NCBI GenBank assembly: GCA_017514805.1
Contig: JAFWIP010000009.1
Coordinates: 23,754 to 87,753 of the forward strand
Length of the DNA stretch: 64,000 nt
Source: Candidatus Saccharimonadota bacterium
GTDB lineage: Bacteria; Patescibacteriota; Saccharimonadia; Saccharimonadales; Saccharimonadaceae
Direction: 5' to 3'
Of this stretch, positions 52,695 to 61,743 are shown in pieces (the first letter of the stretch is position 1; every line of letters begins with the position of its first letter). The translations under genes and the position numbers were made by a program. Under the pieces are notes generated by a model. That model saw only the letters and a program-made list of their open reading frames with translations. It made no database searches and was not told where the DNA came from.

Positions 52695-53846
52695 TTAAGA
52701 ATCAGCAAGACGTTTACGCTCAGCAGAGACAACTTCTGCAATTGCTTTTACTGCCGCAACGACATCCTCTTCGGTAGTTGGACGACCAAGTGTAATACGA
52801 AGAGAGCCGGCAATTTGTTCATCATTTAAGCCAATCGCTTTAAGAGTAGGAGATTTTTCGCCTTTGCTGGCGGCACAAGCAGCACCAGTAGATAAATATA
52901 CGCCCTTATCTTCAAGCGCAAAAATCAGACGTTCTGCATCGAGGCCAAGAATAGTGACTGGCAAGAAATTCGGGAGCTGAACTTTGTCTTTACTAAGAAA
53001 TTCAATGCCATCAATCTGCTTCTCAAGCTGACGCTTAAATTTATTACGGAGCTCTGCTAGGCGTTTTCGCTCGCCGCCAAGATGCTTTTCGGCATCCAAA
53101 ATTGCCGTTGCAAATGCAATTGTTGCCGGAACATTCTCCGTACCGCTGCGAAGACCCATTTCCTGACCGCCGCCATAGCTCTGCGGCTTCAAACGGACGC
53201 TGCGGCCAACATATAAGGCGCCAATTCCCTTCGGTCCGTAGACTTTAGCAGCATTTATTGTAAGTAAATCTACGCCAAGACGCGCAACCTTGATCTCGGC
53301 GAGACCTAGACCTTGCGATGCGTCACTATGGAAGTATAGCGGGGTTACTTCGCCCGCAAAGGCGCGACGTGTGCGTTCCTCTTGGATAATGCGCGCAATA
53401 TCGCTTAGTGGCTGAATTGTGCCAAGTTCGCTACTTGCAAAACAAACAGAAACTAGCTGCGTATTTGGAGTTAGTTTTTTGCGAAAATCATCCAAATCAA
53501 TACGGCCATTTTTATCGACAGCAATAGTCCGATACTGTTTTTGCTTGGCATTTTCAAGAATCGATGGATGCTCGATGGTAGAGATCAGCACCTCAGCATC
53601 ATTAGGAATAGCAGCAAAAACAAGGCTGTTCGCCTCGGTAGCGCCAGAAGTCATTACGAGGTCAGCAGCTTTTGCGCCAATCACATGCGCAATATCACCT
53701 TTTGCTTTTTCGTATTCTTTGCGCACTTCATTAGCGGGAAGATATGCTGCAGATGGATTGAAAAATTTCTCATCAAAATAAGGCAGCATGGCTTTCTTGG
53801 CTTTTTCTGATAGTGGCGTAGCGGCCGCATAATCAAGATAAATCAT
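52695..53846 (-). CDS. cysteine desulfurase (IscS/NifS family)
   Basis: 383 residues. PLP-binding Lys in INAAKVYGPKGIGALYV, catalytic Cys in LSTGAACAASKGEKS, and FHSDASQGLG. It removes sulfur from Cys for tRNA thiolation (MnmA at 45214) and Fe-S assembly. The residue before the PLP Lys is Ala where most homologues have His (HK). TATAAT (53853-53858) ends 6 nt before the ATG. Confidence 0.93.
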   Translation of the reverse strand: MIYLDYAAATPLSEKAKKAMLPYFDEKFFNPSAAYLPANEVRKEYEKAKGDIAHVIGAKAADLVMTSGATEANSLVFAAIPNDAEVLISTIEHPSILENAKQKQYRTIAVDKNGRIDLDDFRKKLTPNTQLVSVCFASSELGTIQPLSDIARIIQEERTRRAFAGEVTPLYFHSDASQGLGLAEIKVARLGVDLLTINAAKVYGPKGIGALYVGRSVRLKPQSYGGGQEMGLRSGTENVPATIAFATAILDAEKHLGGERKRLAELRNKFKRQLEKQIDGIEFLSKDKVQLPNFLPVTILGLDAERLIFALEDKGVYLSTGAACAASKGEKSPTLKAIGLNDEQIAGSLRITLGRPTTEEDVVAAVKAIAEVVSAERKRLADS

Positions 53847-53863
53847 GCTTTTATTATACCGTT

Positions 53864-54217
53864 TTATTGATAGATGTGGGATTTTACGAGTTTAAGATAA
53901 GCACTTGCGGCGGCACGGAAGTGATCGAGCTCGACTCCAGTCACTTTATGATAGCCACTACCGTCGACTTTTTTATAAACACCGTTCTGGCGCACTTCAT
54001 AGCGAATCGTCTGACCATCTTCATGCCAAATCCAGACATTCTTTTTATGCATGAAAAATTCGCGCTGATGTCCTGGCGCGACATCACCAAAAAGCGTTCG
54101 ACCAAGGGCCGATTCTGCGTTGATCAAATCGCGTTCGGCAGCCTGACGGCGCGCTTCGGCATTTGGCTGCTTGCGAAGAAATCCTAAGAGATTTTGCTTA
54201 AGATTTGATCGCGACAT
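53864..54217 (-). CDS. small conserved-looking hypothetical protein
   Basis: 117 residues, soluble, basic. Central segment REFFMHKKNVWIWHEDGQTIRYEVRQNGVYKKVDG looks like a beta-sheet module; N-terminal helices are rich in Arg/Ala. No function recognised. It overlaps the 3' end of the upstream gene by 34 nt, which implies tight coupling. Confidence 0.6.
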   Translation of the reverse strand: MSRSNLKQNLLGFLRKQPNAEARRQAAERDLINAESALGRTLFGDVAPGHQREFFMHKKNVWIWHEDGQTIRYEVRQNGVYKKVDGSGYHKVTGVELDHFRAAASAYLKLVKSHIYQ

Positions 54218-54489
54218 TTAATTACTTCCTCGGAGACATTATTAAGTTCGTCAAATAGGGCTTGGTCGCTAAGCTTTTCCGAGTTCGAAAAAGCATCGAC
54301 AAGGCGTGTTGGCTGCTCAGTAGGAACAACCTTAGCTGTTTCCGCAACAGTCGATTCTGGTTTTACTGGAGCATCAGAAATAATCGTCGGTTCCATAGAA
54401 CCAAGCGGCAGATGGAAAATAGAATCTTCCTCTTCTATGTCATGGACGACATAGATAGTGTCGCCTTTGCGAATTGAATCTGTATTCAT
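54184..54489 (-). CDS. small hypothetical protein
   Basis: 101 residues, acidic. Begins MNTDSIRKGDTIYVVHDIEE, a short beta-hairpin motif, then a Pro/Thr/Glu-rich disordered linker and a C-terminal helix (SDQALFDELNNVSEEVIKCRDQILSKIS). No family recognised. Lies 14 nt downstream of tatD in the same operon. Confidence 0.55.
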   Translation of the reverse strand: MNTDSIRKGDTIYVVHDIEEEDSIFHLPLGSMEPTIISDAPVKPESTVAETAKVVPTEQPTRLVDAFSNSEKLSDQALFDELNNVSEEVIKCRDQILSKIS

Positions 54490-54503
54490 GTTATTATGCC
54501 TCC

Positions 54504-55268
54504 CTATATTTCAAAGATTTTTTCGGCGTTAGCGGTCGTGATACGTGCCACTTCGTCGAAGTCAACCTTGTAATATTCGGCTGCCCATTCCGCTACGTAC
54601 TTCACGTAGCCAGGCTTATTCATTTTACCACGAAATTGCTTCGGTGTCAAGTAGGGGGCGTCCGTCTCAAGCACCATTCTCTCGAGAGGAGGGTGAGCAA
54701 TATCAGCAAAGGTAGCCAAGCCGTTCACTCCTATAAACAGCCCGCGATCGAGAGCGGCCCTAAGATTCTTTTTGCTATCTGAGAAAGAATGCATAACAGA
54801 GGTTACGAGATGAAAGTTGTCAAAAATAGGCCAAAAATCATCAAAAGCGTCACGGACATGGAACGAGACTGGCTTCTTTGTATCTTGAGCGAGCTGAAGG
54901 CACTCTTCTAGCAGTTCTCGCTGCCTCTGAGCGTCGTAGCCGTCAAAGTGGTAATCTAGGCCAATCTCGCCTATACCGACGTTCTGCGGGCTTTTAAGGG
55001 CCTTCTGGGCCACATTTATCGTATTTGTCAAGTCTGCACGGTCGATTTCGGCATATTCATTAGGGTGGAAACCAAATGTCCAATAGATATTTTCACCGTT
55101 TTTAGCCCATTTTTCTGCAAATTCCTTCGCATTCAGCGAATCTTCTGGGCGCGTACCAATAGTAATAATCTTATCTACGCCGAGCTCATGAGCATGCTTA
55201 AAGATTCCCTCTGCCGAATCGGCGCGGTCATTTTTATTGTGAATATGGGTATGCGTATCGACTAGCAT
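54504..55268 (-). CDS. tatD: TatD family deoxyribonuclease
   Basis: About 254 residues. Metal-binding VDTHTHIHNK at the start, GIGEIGLDYH, VSFHVRDAF and ETDAPYLTPKQFRG. It is a 3'-5' exonuclease / D-aminoacyl-type amidohydrolase family. ATG 55268 is right at the upstream stop (TAATATG); the longer frame to 55340 only reads through the neighbour's 3' end. Confidence 0.93.
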   Translation of the reverse strand: MLVDTHTHIHNKNDRADSAEGIFKHAHELGVDKIITIGTRPEDSLNAKEFAEKWAKNGENIYWTFGFHPNEYAEIDRADLTNTINVAQKALKSPQNVGIGEIGLDYHFDGYDAQRQRELLEECLQLAQDTKKPVSFHVRDAFDDFWPIFDNFHLVTSVMHSFSDSKKNLRAALDRGLFIGVNGLATFADIAHPPLERMVLETDAPYLTPKQFRGKMNKPGYVKYVAEWAAEYYKVDFDEVARITTANAEKIFEI

Positions 55269-55269
55269 A

Positions 55270-56238
55270 TTAACCGCGTGGCGGCTCGCCTTCTGGCTCA
55301 TCGAGAAGCTTCTTACTCTTGATTTCGTAGCGGCGTCCATTTACTGGAGAAACGAAGTAATCTTCGCTAAGGAGATTGACGAACATATTAAGGTCTTTGT
55401 CATCCATAATGATAATCTTATTCTCGTCATCAGTCATAAGCTCGAGTTGCATATCGTCAGCATAATCAAGGAGCTGCTCTTGGCTCATCTCGCCAATTTC
55501 AACACTCTGAAGCTTCTTTACGAGCGGCTTCTTATCCTCGAGAAGCGCGTTGAGCGTTAAACCTTCTGGAAAGCTAAGCTTATAAGCCTCTTCAAGCTCT
55601 TTTGCCTTTTGCTCAGAAATAAGCTGCTGCTTAAAGTCATACTGGAAGAGTTTTTCAAATTTGCTCTGATTGAAGATAACAATCTGACCGTCGACAATTG
55701 CTGTTTCATTTCCTTCTGGGACCTTAATTGCAACATCGGCAGTAAGCGGTTCGAAGCTCTCGCCATTCAACTCCCAGCTAAGCTTACCCTTGAGGGCGCT
55801 GGATGCTGCAAGATTCTTGGCGATATAGAAAGTCTTCTGGCCATCGTCGCCAGGATAACTGAACTTTGCAATGATACCCTTAATACGCTTAAACTCATAC
55901 TCGTCGTCAGTAAAGTAGGCGATATCCTTATACTCATTTTCAATAAGATGAATAAGCGTCTCGGCGCGACCAACCTTGTCGAGGCCGATACGATAGATAA
56001 CCTTATCTTCGCCATCGGAGAGCTCATATTCGCGACATTCGAGGCCTTTGTCTGCTTCCTTAATAACATACTCTACCGCCTCGAGCATAAACATACTGCG
56101 GATTGCCTGCATTAAGACATCCGAATAACGAACTTTGTATGGCGTGTAATTTTTGTTAAATAGAAATAGTTCTACGGAAACGTTATTTTTTATTTCATCG
56201 ACGCTGTTTGCCCACTGGAACACATCAAACTCTGGCAT
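55270..56238 (-). CDS. DUF4868/KwaB-like protein (tentative)
   Basis: 322 residues, soluble, acidic, with no signal or span. The general pattern (an N-terminal beta-rich half, YEFKRIKGIIAKFSY, then VDGQIVIFNQSKFEKLFQYDFKQQ and a C-terminal alpha-helical part) reminds me of DUF4868, the family of KwaB from the Kiwa anti-phage system. No KwaA-like four-span membrane gene is adjacent; downstream are tatD and two small genes. If correct, this would be a solo KwaB. AAAGGAGGAG precedes the ATG by 4 nt. The family assignment is from memory and uncertain. Confidence 0.5.
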   Translation of the reverse strand: MPEFDVFQWANSVDEIKNNVSVELFLFNKNYTPYKVRYSDVLMQAIRSMFMLEAVEYVIKEADKGLECREYELSDGEDKVIYRIGLDKVGRAETLIHLIENEYKDIAYFTDDEYEFKRIKGIIAKFSYPGDDGQKTFYIAKNLAASSALKGKLSWELNGESFEPLTADVAIKVPEGNETAIVDGQIVIFNQSKFEKLFQYDFKQQLISEQKAKELEEAYKLSFPEGLTLNALLEDKKPLVKKLQSVEIGEMSQEQLLDYADDMQLELMTDDENKIIIMDDKDLNMFVNLLSEDYFVSPVNGRRYEIKSKKLLDEPEGEPPRG

Positions 56239-56273
56239 GACTCCTCCTTTTTAATATTCTTAGTTTACCATAT

Positions 56274-57545
56274 CTAATACTTTAGCGCGGCGTCGAGCTG
56301 CGGATCTTCGTCTTTGTTAATTTGGTCAAAAGTGCGCTCGACTTTTTTATCTGGTTCAATTCCATCGCCGTTAATATTCTTGCCATTTGGAGTATACCAT
56401 TTAGCAACCGTTACGCGAAGAATTTCGCCCGTTGGAAATTTTTCGAGTGACTGAACGCTACCCTTACCGTAAGTCTTCTCGCCAATTAGCGTGGCTAGTT
56501 TGTAGTCCTGGAGCGCGCCCGCGACAATCTCGCTCGCACTAGCGGAAGTCCCGTTAGTTAGAACAATAGTTTTCTTGCCGGCCAAGATTGCCTTACCTGA
56601 GCTGGCGTAAGTCTTTTCGTCATAGATGCCATTGGCAGATTTCTGCTCTACAACGACCTTGCCATCAACCCAAAGTGAAGCGACTTCCTTCGCGGCGCTA
56701 ACATAGCCACCGCCATTCCCGCGGAGATCAATAATAAACTTGTCGCAACCCTTCTTAATTGCTTCATCAGCAGCATTGCGCGCGAGGCGACCAGTATCTT
56801 GATCAAAGCGAGTAATCGTAATGATTGCGCTCTTATCCTTATAATCGGTATAGACCGACACATTATTAATCGTCTCGCGTACGAGATCGAAGGATTTTTC
56901 CTTACCGTTGCGGATAACAGTCAACTTAACTTTTGTTCCTTCTGCGCCGCGAAGCTTTTTTGCTACATCTTCTACAGAACCGCCGGAAATATCCTCGTCG
57001 TCGGCCTTGTAAATAATATCGCCCGCCAAAACGCCAGCTTTGCGAGCCGGATTGTCTGGAGTCGTACGCAAGACCTTAATATAGCCATCGCGCTCACCAA
57101 TCTCTACGCCAACACCAGCGCCTACGTCGCCATTCAAATCTTTTTCAAAATCATCAGCCTCAGTAGCGGTCATATAGTAGGTATATTTATCGCCAGCAGC
57201 ATTAACGAGTCCACGCTTTGCTTCTTCGATAATCTTAGTCTTATCCAGGTCGCCGTCGTAGCTCTCGGCTAATTTTTCATAGACCGAATTTAGGGCAGAA
57301 AAATCAACCGTCTCAGCCGTCTTTTTGCCACCAAGGTAAGGCGAAAATTGCGTCGTGAGATTGTCCCAGTTTAGACCGATGCCGAGACCAGCCGCAAGCG
57401 TAATCGCGCCAACAATAATTGTAGTAGTCAGACTAACTTTACGTTCGGTGGCAGGACTCTGGTAGTAGAGTTGTTTCGTTTCGTTCGCTTTCTTCGTTTT
57501 AGTTTTCTCGGAATTTTTAGTATTACTCGCAGTTTTATTAGCCAT
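56274..57545 (-). CDS. S41 family C-terminal processing peptidase
   Basis: About 423 residues. N-terminal basic region and one span (about 38-57), a PDZ domain (about 130-210, GAGVGVEIGERDGYIKV), and the peptidase domain with Ser in TNGTSASASEIVAGAL and Lys in GEKTYGKGSVQ (Ser/Lys dyad). It trims C-termini of exported proteins, so it may process the surface proteins in this window. TATACT (57552-57557) ends 6 nt before ATG 57545; the longer frame to 57644 overlaps the divergent gene. Confidence 0.93.
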   Translation of the reverse strand: MANKTASNTKNSEKTKTKKANETKQLYYQSPATERKVSLTTTIIVGAITLAAGLGIGLNWDNLTTQFSPYLGGKKTAETVDFSALNSVYEKLAESYDGDLDKTKIIEEAKRGLVNAAGDKYTYYMTATEADDFEKDLNGDVGAGVGVEIGERDGYIKVLRTTPDNPARKAGVLAGDIIYKADDEDISGGSVEDVAKKLRGAEGTKVKLTVIRNGKEKSFDLVRETINNVSVYTDYKDKSAIITITRFDQDTGRLARNAADEAIKKGCDKFIIDLRGNGGGYVSAAKEVASLWVDGKVVVEQKSANGIYDEKTYASSGKAILAGKKTIVLTNGTSASASEIVAGALQDYKLATLIGEKTYGKGSVQSLEKFPTGEILRVTVAKWYTPNGKNINGDGIEPDKKVERTFDQINKDEDPQLDAALKY

Positions 57546-57551
57546 GCATTT

Positions 57552-57604
57552 AGTATAGCACTCTATATACATTAGCGCGAATGCGGCCAGATTTGCGGTA
57601 TAAT
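57552..57604. promoter_or_regulatory. divergent leaderless promoter pair
   Basis: TATACT 57552-57557 serves the protease (ATG 57545), TATAAT 57599-57604 the ATPase (ATG 57611). Each ends 6 nt before its ATG. Confidence 0.7.
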
Positions 57605-57610
57605 AATTAT

Positions 57611-59995
57611 ATGGAAAAAGGTGAGTTTTTTGAGGTGGATGCAAAGCGCGGCTTAACGAAAGAACAGGTGCGTCAGATGCGCTCTGCTGGGCAAGTGAAT
57701 ACCGCCGTCAAACCACCTTCGAAATCCGTCGGTAAAATTATCGCAACGAACACTTTCACTTATTTTAACTTCGTCTTTGCGGCAATTGCCGTGCTGCTCT
57801 GCCTTGTTCAGTCATATCGCGATATTACTTTTTTGCCAATTATTATTGCAAATACTTTGATTGGAATCGTGCAGGAAATTCGCGCAAAGATCACGCTCGA
57901 TCGTCTCACGATGCTCAATGCGCCGACGGCGAGCGTAATTCGCGACGGCGAAGAAAAGAAGATTAATGCCGAATGGCTCGTCTTGAACGATGTCGTGATT
58001 TTCCGGGCTGGCAACCAAATTCCAGCAGACGCAAAAGTCCTGTCTGGTGAAGTTGCTGTAAATGAAGCTTTACTAACTGGCGAGGCAGACGAGATTAAGA
58101 AAACTCGTGGCGATAAATTGATGTCCGGCAGCTTCATTGTTTCTGGCGAATGTCATGCTCGGCTTACGGCAGTTGGCGCAAATTCATATATTTCACAGCT
58201 CACTTTGCAGGCAAAGAAAATTAAGACAAAAGAACAATCTGAGATTATTCGCTCACTCAACCGCATTGTTACAATTGCTGGCATCGCGATCATTCCGATT
58301 GGCGGATTTTTATTCGTACAGCGCTATTTCTTCGAGCAAGCCGGCGCACAGGCTGCCGTTCAATCTGCAGTCGCAGCCGTAATCGGCATGATTCCAGAAG
58401 GCCTATTCTTGCTTTCAAGTATCGCGCTCGCGATCTCGTCAATTAAACTCGCACAGAAAAAAGTTCTTTTGCATGATATGAAGAGTATTGAAACACTCGC
58501 GCGCGTCGACGTACTCTGTGTTGATAAAACTGGTACAATTACTGACAATTCGATGCTTGTGGCAGATTACTTCCCGCTCGGCAAAAATAGCCGCGAAAAT
58601 ATCTATAGCGCGATGAGTGATTTTGCCGAAGCACAAAGTGCCGACAATGCTACGATGGAGGCCATTAAGGCATTCTTTACGAAACCAACCGGCGCAAAAG
58701 CAAAACACGTTGCGGGTTTTTCGTCGCAATTTAAATATAGCGGCGTAAGTTTCGAAAAAGACAACTATATACTCGGTGCGCCAGAATTTTTGCTCGGCGA
58801 CGATTATAAAAAGATTGCCTCTGAATGCGAAAAACATAGTCGCAAAGGTTATCGAGTTTTGCTTTTGGCGCGCTACGCCGGCAAAATTGATGGCAAAAAA
58901 TTAACCGAAAAAGTGACGCCGCTTAGTCTCGTGACTTTAATGAATCCGGTGCGCGAAAATGCGCCAGAAACTTTCAAATACTTCGCCGATCAAGGCGTAG
59001 AAATCAAAGTTATTTCTGGCGATAATCCGCTTACTGTTTCGGAAGTCGCAAAGAAAGCCAAGATTAAAAATGCCGACAAATATGTTGATGCGACAACTTT
59101 GCGTACGAAGGGCGAGATTGAGGCAGCGATGAAAAAGTATACGGTCTTTGGCCGCGTCACGCCAGAACAAAAACGCAAATTCGTAAAGGCGCTACAGAAA
59201 AACGGCCACACCGTCGCAATGACGGGTGATGGCGTAAATGACGTTCTCGCACTACGAGACGCTGACTGTTCGGTTGCGATGGCAAGCGGTAGCGATGCGG
59301 CAGCTCAGGCAGCACAGCTAGTATTGCTCGAATCAGATTTCGCGCGTATGCCAGATGTCGTAACGGAGGGTCGTCGCGTCGTTAATAACCTTGAACGCAG
59401 CGGCAGTCTATTTCTCGTCAAGAATGTATTCTCCGTACTAACCGCAACGATGGCAATTATTCTTTCAATCACCTATCCAATGATTCCAGCTCAGGTTTCA
59501 CTCGTGAGTATGTTTACAATTGGCGTGCCAGCATTCCTGCTTTCGCAAGCGCCAAACCACGATCTAATTCGCGGACGATTCGTAAGTAATATTTTACGCC
59601 GCTCCGTCCCGGGCGGTTTAACGGATTTTATTCTCGTCGGCTTAATGGTTGCAATGGGCGCAATCTTTAGCATACCTGGCGAAGATATCGGCACCTGCGC
59701 GACGATTCTGCTCGCAACAGTTGGCATGCAAATGATTTATCGCGTCACACGCAAACCGTTCAACTGGTACAAGCGCGGAATTATGATTCTCTGTTTCCTA
59801 GGTATCGTTGTATGCTTTGCGTTCTTGCCATGGCTATTCGGCCTGAATATGATTTCAATCCAGGCGATTGCGATGGTGAGTATTTTGGCGGTGCTTTCCG
59901 TACCGCTACTACATTATGTTGGCAAATTTATAGATTGGGCGTGGGAGTTGCCAAGCAAACTAAGCGCGAAAGCAAAGGAGGAACATGCGCAGTAA
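57611..59995 (+). CDS. P-type ATPase of the HAD-IC family
   Basis: About 794 residues. Actuator LLTGEADE (TGEA instead of TGES), phosphorylation motif CVDKTGTITDN, KVISGDNPLTV, hinge MTGDGVNDVLALRDADCSVAM and membrane motif PEGLFLL. The variant hinge and the very short N-terminus fit the Exp7/CaxP-like group of Gram-positive pumps (calcium or other cation export); substrate not certain. Overlaps the FNT-like gene by 11 nt. Confidence 0.88.
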   Translation: MEKGEFFEVDAKRGLTKEQVRQMRSAGQVNTAVKPPSKSVGKIIATNTFTYFNFVFAAIAVLLCLVQSYRDITFLPIIIANTLIGIVQEIRAKITLDRLTMLNAPTASVIRDGEEKKINAEWLVLNDVVIFRAGNQIPADAKVLSGEVAVNEALLTGEADEIKKTRGDKLMSGSFIVSGECHARLTAVGANSYISQLTLQAKKIKTKEQSEIIRSLNRIVTIAGIAIIPIGGFLFVQRYFFEQAGAQAAVQSAVAAVIGMIPEGLFLLSSIALAISSIKLAQKKVLLHDMKSIETLARVDVLCVDKTGTITDNSMLVADYFPLGKNSRENIYSAMSDFAEAQSADNATMEAIKAFFTKPTGAKAKHVAGFSSQFKYSGVSFEKDNYILGAPEFLLGDDYKKIASECEKHSRKGYRVLLLARYAGKIDGKKLTEKVTPLSLVTLMNPVRENAPETFKYFADQGVEIKVISGDNPLTVSEVAKKAKIKNADKYVDATTLRTKGEIEAAMKKYTVFGRVTPEQKRKFVKALQKNGHTVAMTGDGVNDVLALRDADCSVAMASGSDAAAQAAQLVLLESDFARMPDVVTEGRRVVNNLERSGSLFLVKNVFSVLTATMAIILSITYPMIPAQVSLVSMFTIGVPAFLLSQAPNHDLIRGRFVSNILRRSVPGGLTDFILVGLMVAMGAIFSIPGEDIGTCATILLATVGMQMIYRVTRKPFNWYKRGIMILCFLGIVVCFAFLPWLFGLNMISIQAIAMVSILAVLSVPLLHYVGKFIDWAWELPSKLSAKAKEEHAQ

Positions 59996-60617
59996 AAAAG
60001 AAAAAATCAATTGGCTCACGCTCGTTAAGCGAGCAGTTCTTGCAAGCATTTTGATCGGGCTTGGCGACTACGTATTGCTCAAAATCGGCGCACCGCTTGG
60101 CGCGTTTATTTTCGCTTTTGGACTCTACGGCGTCTGTATGCTCGGCGCAAATTTGTTTACTGGAAAATGCGGCTTCATCCTTAAAGATAAAAAATGGCTT
60201 GAGCTCGGAATAATTCTCGTTATTAATTTGGCATTCGGCTGGCTCATTGGCGCAATGTTCCGCGCTGCCGATCCAACGCTCGCTGACGCGGCAAGCGCAA
60301 AGATTAGTGGCTGGGAATTCTCGTGGCCATTCTTCATCCGCAGCGCGCTTTGCGGCGCAATCATGTATATCGCCGTTAAATGTTATCGTCTCGGCTCAGT
60401 TTGGGGCATCTTCTTTGGCGTACCGCTCTTTATTCTCGCTGGCTTCCAGCATAGCATCGCGAACGTAATTACATCTGGCGTTGGTTTATATTTTGACTGG
60501 ACGATTCTCCTCTGCGCCGCTGGCAACTTTGTTGGTTCTGTTACTGTCGCTTGGCTCGCAGACGAAATTGAAATCGCCGCCAAGAAAAAGCCTCGCACAA
60601 AGTCGCGCAAGGCCTAG
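59985..60617 (+). CDS. formate/nitrite transporter (FNT) family protein
   Basis: 210 residues (typical FNT about 280), with six spans. GANLFTGKCG and FILAGFQHSIANV are the FNT half-repeat signatures, the latter with the pore-associated His. FNT channels carry formate, nitrite, hydrosulfide or lactate. The shorter length affects mainly loops and termini. ATG overlaps the ATPase 3' end with GGAGG upstream, so the two are cotranscribed. Confidence 0.8.
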   Translation: MRSKKEKINWLTLVKRAVLASILIGLGDYVLLKIGAPLGAFIFAFGLYGVCMLGANLFTGKCGFILKDKKWLELGIILVINLAFGWLIGAMFRAADPTLADAASAKISGWEFSWPFFIRSALCGAIMYIAVKCYRLGSVWGIFFGVPLFILAGFQHSIANVITSGVGLYFDWTILLCAAGNFVGSVTVAWLADEIEIAAKKKPRTKSRKA

Positions 60618-60669
60618 AATTATTGGGCATCCATTTTGGTATACGGTGGCTTTATAGTACTCGTTTTTG

Positions 60670-61251
60670 TTAATTAATTCTAGTTTTAGCCCACTCAGGC
60701 GGTTCGATTTCGAAATTAATAATCGGCGTTTCAAAGTCTACAATATCCGTATCGACGCCATAGTAGTAATGATAGACCTTATCGACAGCGCCAAACATCG
60801 CCTTCTCTTTATCGAAACCAAGCTTTTCGGCAACTTGCCAAACGGCTTTCTCGGAAGGGCCCTCAATCTCGATAAACGTAGGCAGCCACGGCCAAGTGTC
60901 GATACTGATTTCAGTCTTGTCGAGCGTCCAGATTTCGCGCAAAGTTTCCTGGACAGCTTTCTGCTCGAGGCCGCAACCGGCAATGAAGCGAACAGCTTCA
61001 TCATAGCTATCTACAACCAAATTCACTTCTTTGACGCCCATAATAGAATCTTCATCTTCGAAGTTTTTATAAGTCATAACGATTTTGTCACCCTCGTCCC
61101 GAACACGAGCGAATGAACATGGGCCACTATCGAAAACCGTGCGACGCATTTTCGCCTCCGGCTTGATACATTCTGCACCAAGCTCTTTGAGTTGCTTGCG
61201 AATTTTAGTTTTATTGATATCTAAAAATGTAGCTTCGATTTCGTTATTCAT
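60670..61251 (-). CDS. CYTH domain protein
   Basis: 193 residues. Begins EIEATFLDI (the ExExK-type CYTH start, here EIEAT), with RVRDEGDKIVMTYK, KEVNLVVD, IDTWPWLPTFIEIEG and a K-rich end. CYTH proteins include class IV adenylate cyclases and (thia)triphosphatases, all binding triphosphates with divalent metals. Which one cannot be told. TATAAT (61260-61265) lies 8 nt upstream of the ATG. Confidence 0.88.
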   Translation of the reverse strand: MNNEIEATFLDINKTKIRKQLKELGAECIKPEAKMRRTVFDSGPCSFARVRDEGDKIVMTYKNFEDEDSIMGVKEVNLVVDSYDEAVRFIAGCGLEQKAVQETLREIWTLDKTEISIDTWPWLPTFIEIEGPSEKAVWQVAEKLGFDKEKAMFGAVDKVYHYYYGVDTDIVDFETPIINFEIEPPEWAKTRIN

Positions 61252-61273
61252 TTAATTCTATTATAATATACTT

Positions 61274-61474
61274 ATGAAAATCGATACTAATGCGCCATAC
61301 AAGGTGCCACAAGAATATGAAGTCAAGAATAAAAACTTTGAGCCAAAGACTAAGGGTACTTCGGTATTTATGATTATCCTTGGCGCGATTCTAATTATCG
61401 CCTTTACGGTCGCCGTTATTCTCGGCGGAATATTTGGCGCTTCAAAGCTCATCGAGGCAATAGCGGGCGCCTAG
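61274..61474 (+). CDS. small single-span membrane protein
   Basis: 66 residues with one membrane span at about 37-60 and a basic N-terminus. TATAAT (61262-61267) ends 6 nt before the ATG, overlapping the divergent -10 of the CYTH gene. Followed 2 nt later by another small membrane-protein gene. No family recognised. Confidence 0.6.
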   Translation: MKIDTNAPYKVPQEYEVKNKNFEPKTKGTSVFMIILGAILIIAFTVAVILGGIFGASKLIEAIAGA

Positions 61475-61476
61475 AG

Positions 61477-61743
61477 ATGAATATATTCGATATTATCGGC
61501 TGGGCGGGAATGATATTGGTTTTAGTCGCCTATATTTCCCTTTCTGCGAACAAAATTAAAAATGGTTTTCTTTATCAAATTATGAATCTAGTCGCATCGG
61601 CACTGATGGCGATTGGACTCTATCCAAAAAATGCCTGGTTCTCATTTGCATTGCAGGTAGTATGGGGCGGCGTGGCGATTATTTCGATTTTTTCTCTTGC
61701 TCGAAAGAAGAAGCAAAGCCATAAACGCCGAGCAAAGCAGTAA
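61477..61743 (+). CDS. CBU_0592/PQ-loop-like small membrane protein
   Basis: 88 residues with three spans (7-25, 33-50, 56-73) and a basic tail. The start IFDIIGWAGMILVLVAYISLS is the CBU_0592-like pattern related to SWEET/PQ-loop half-transporters. Its last 65 bp overlap the convergent DUF998 gene; both frames look real, so the overlap is genuine or the tail of one is variable. Confidence 0.65.
   Translation: MNIFDIIGWAGMILVLVAYISLSANKIKNGFLYQIMNLVASALMAIGLYPKNAWFSFALQVVWGGVAIISIFSLARKKKQSHKRRAKQ

Noticed and set aside
57548..57644. N-terminal extension of the S41 protease
   Set aside because: It overlaps the divergent ATPase gene and promoter and precedes a proper start with a -10 box.
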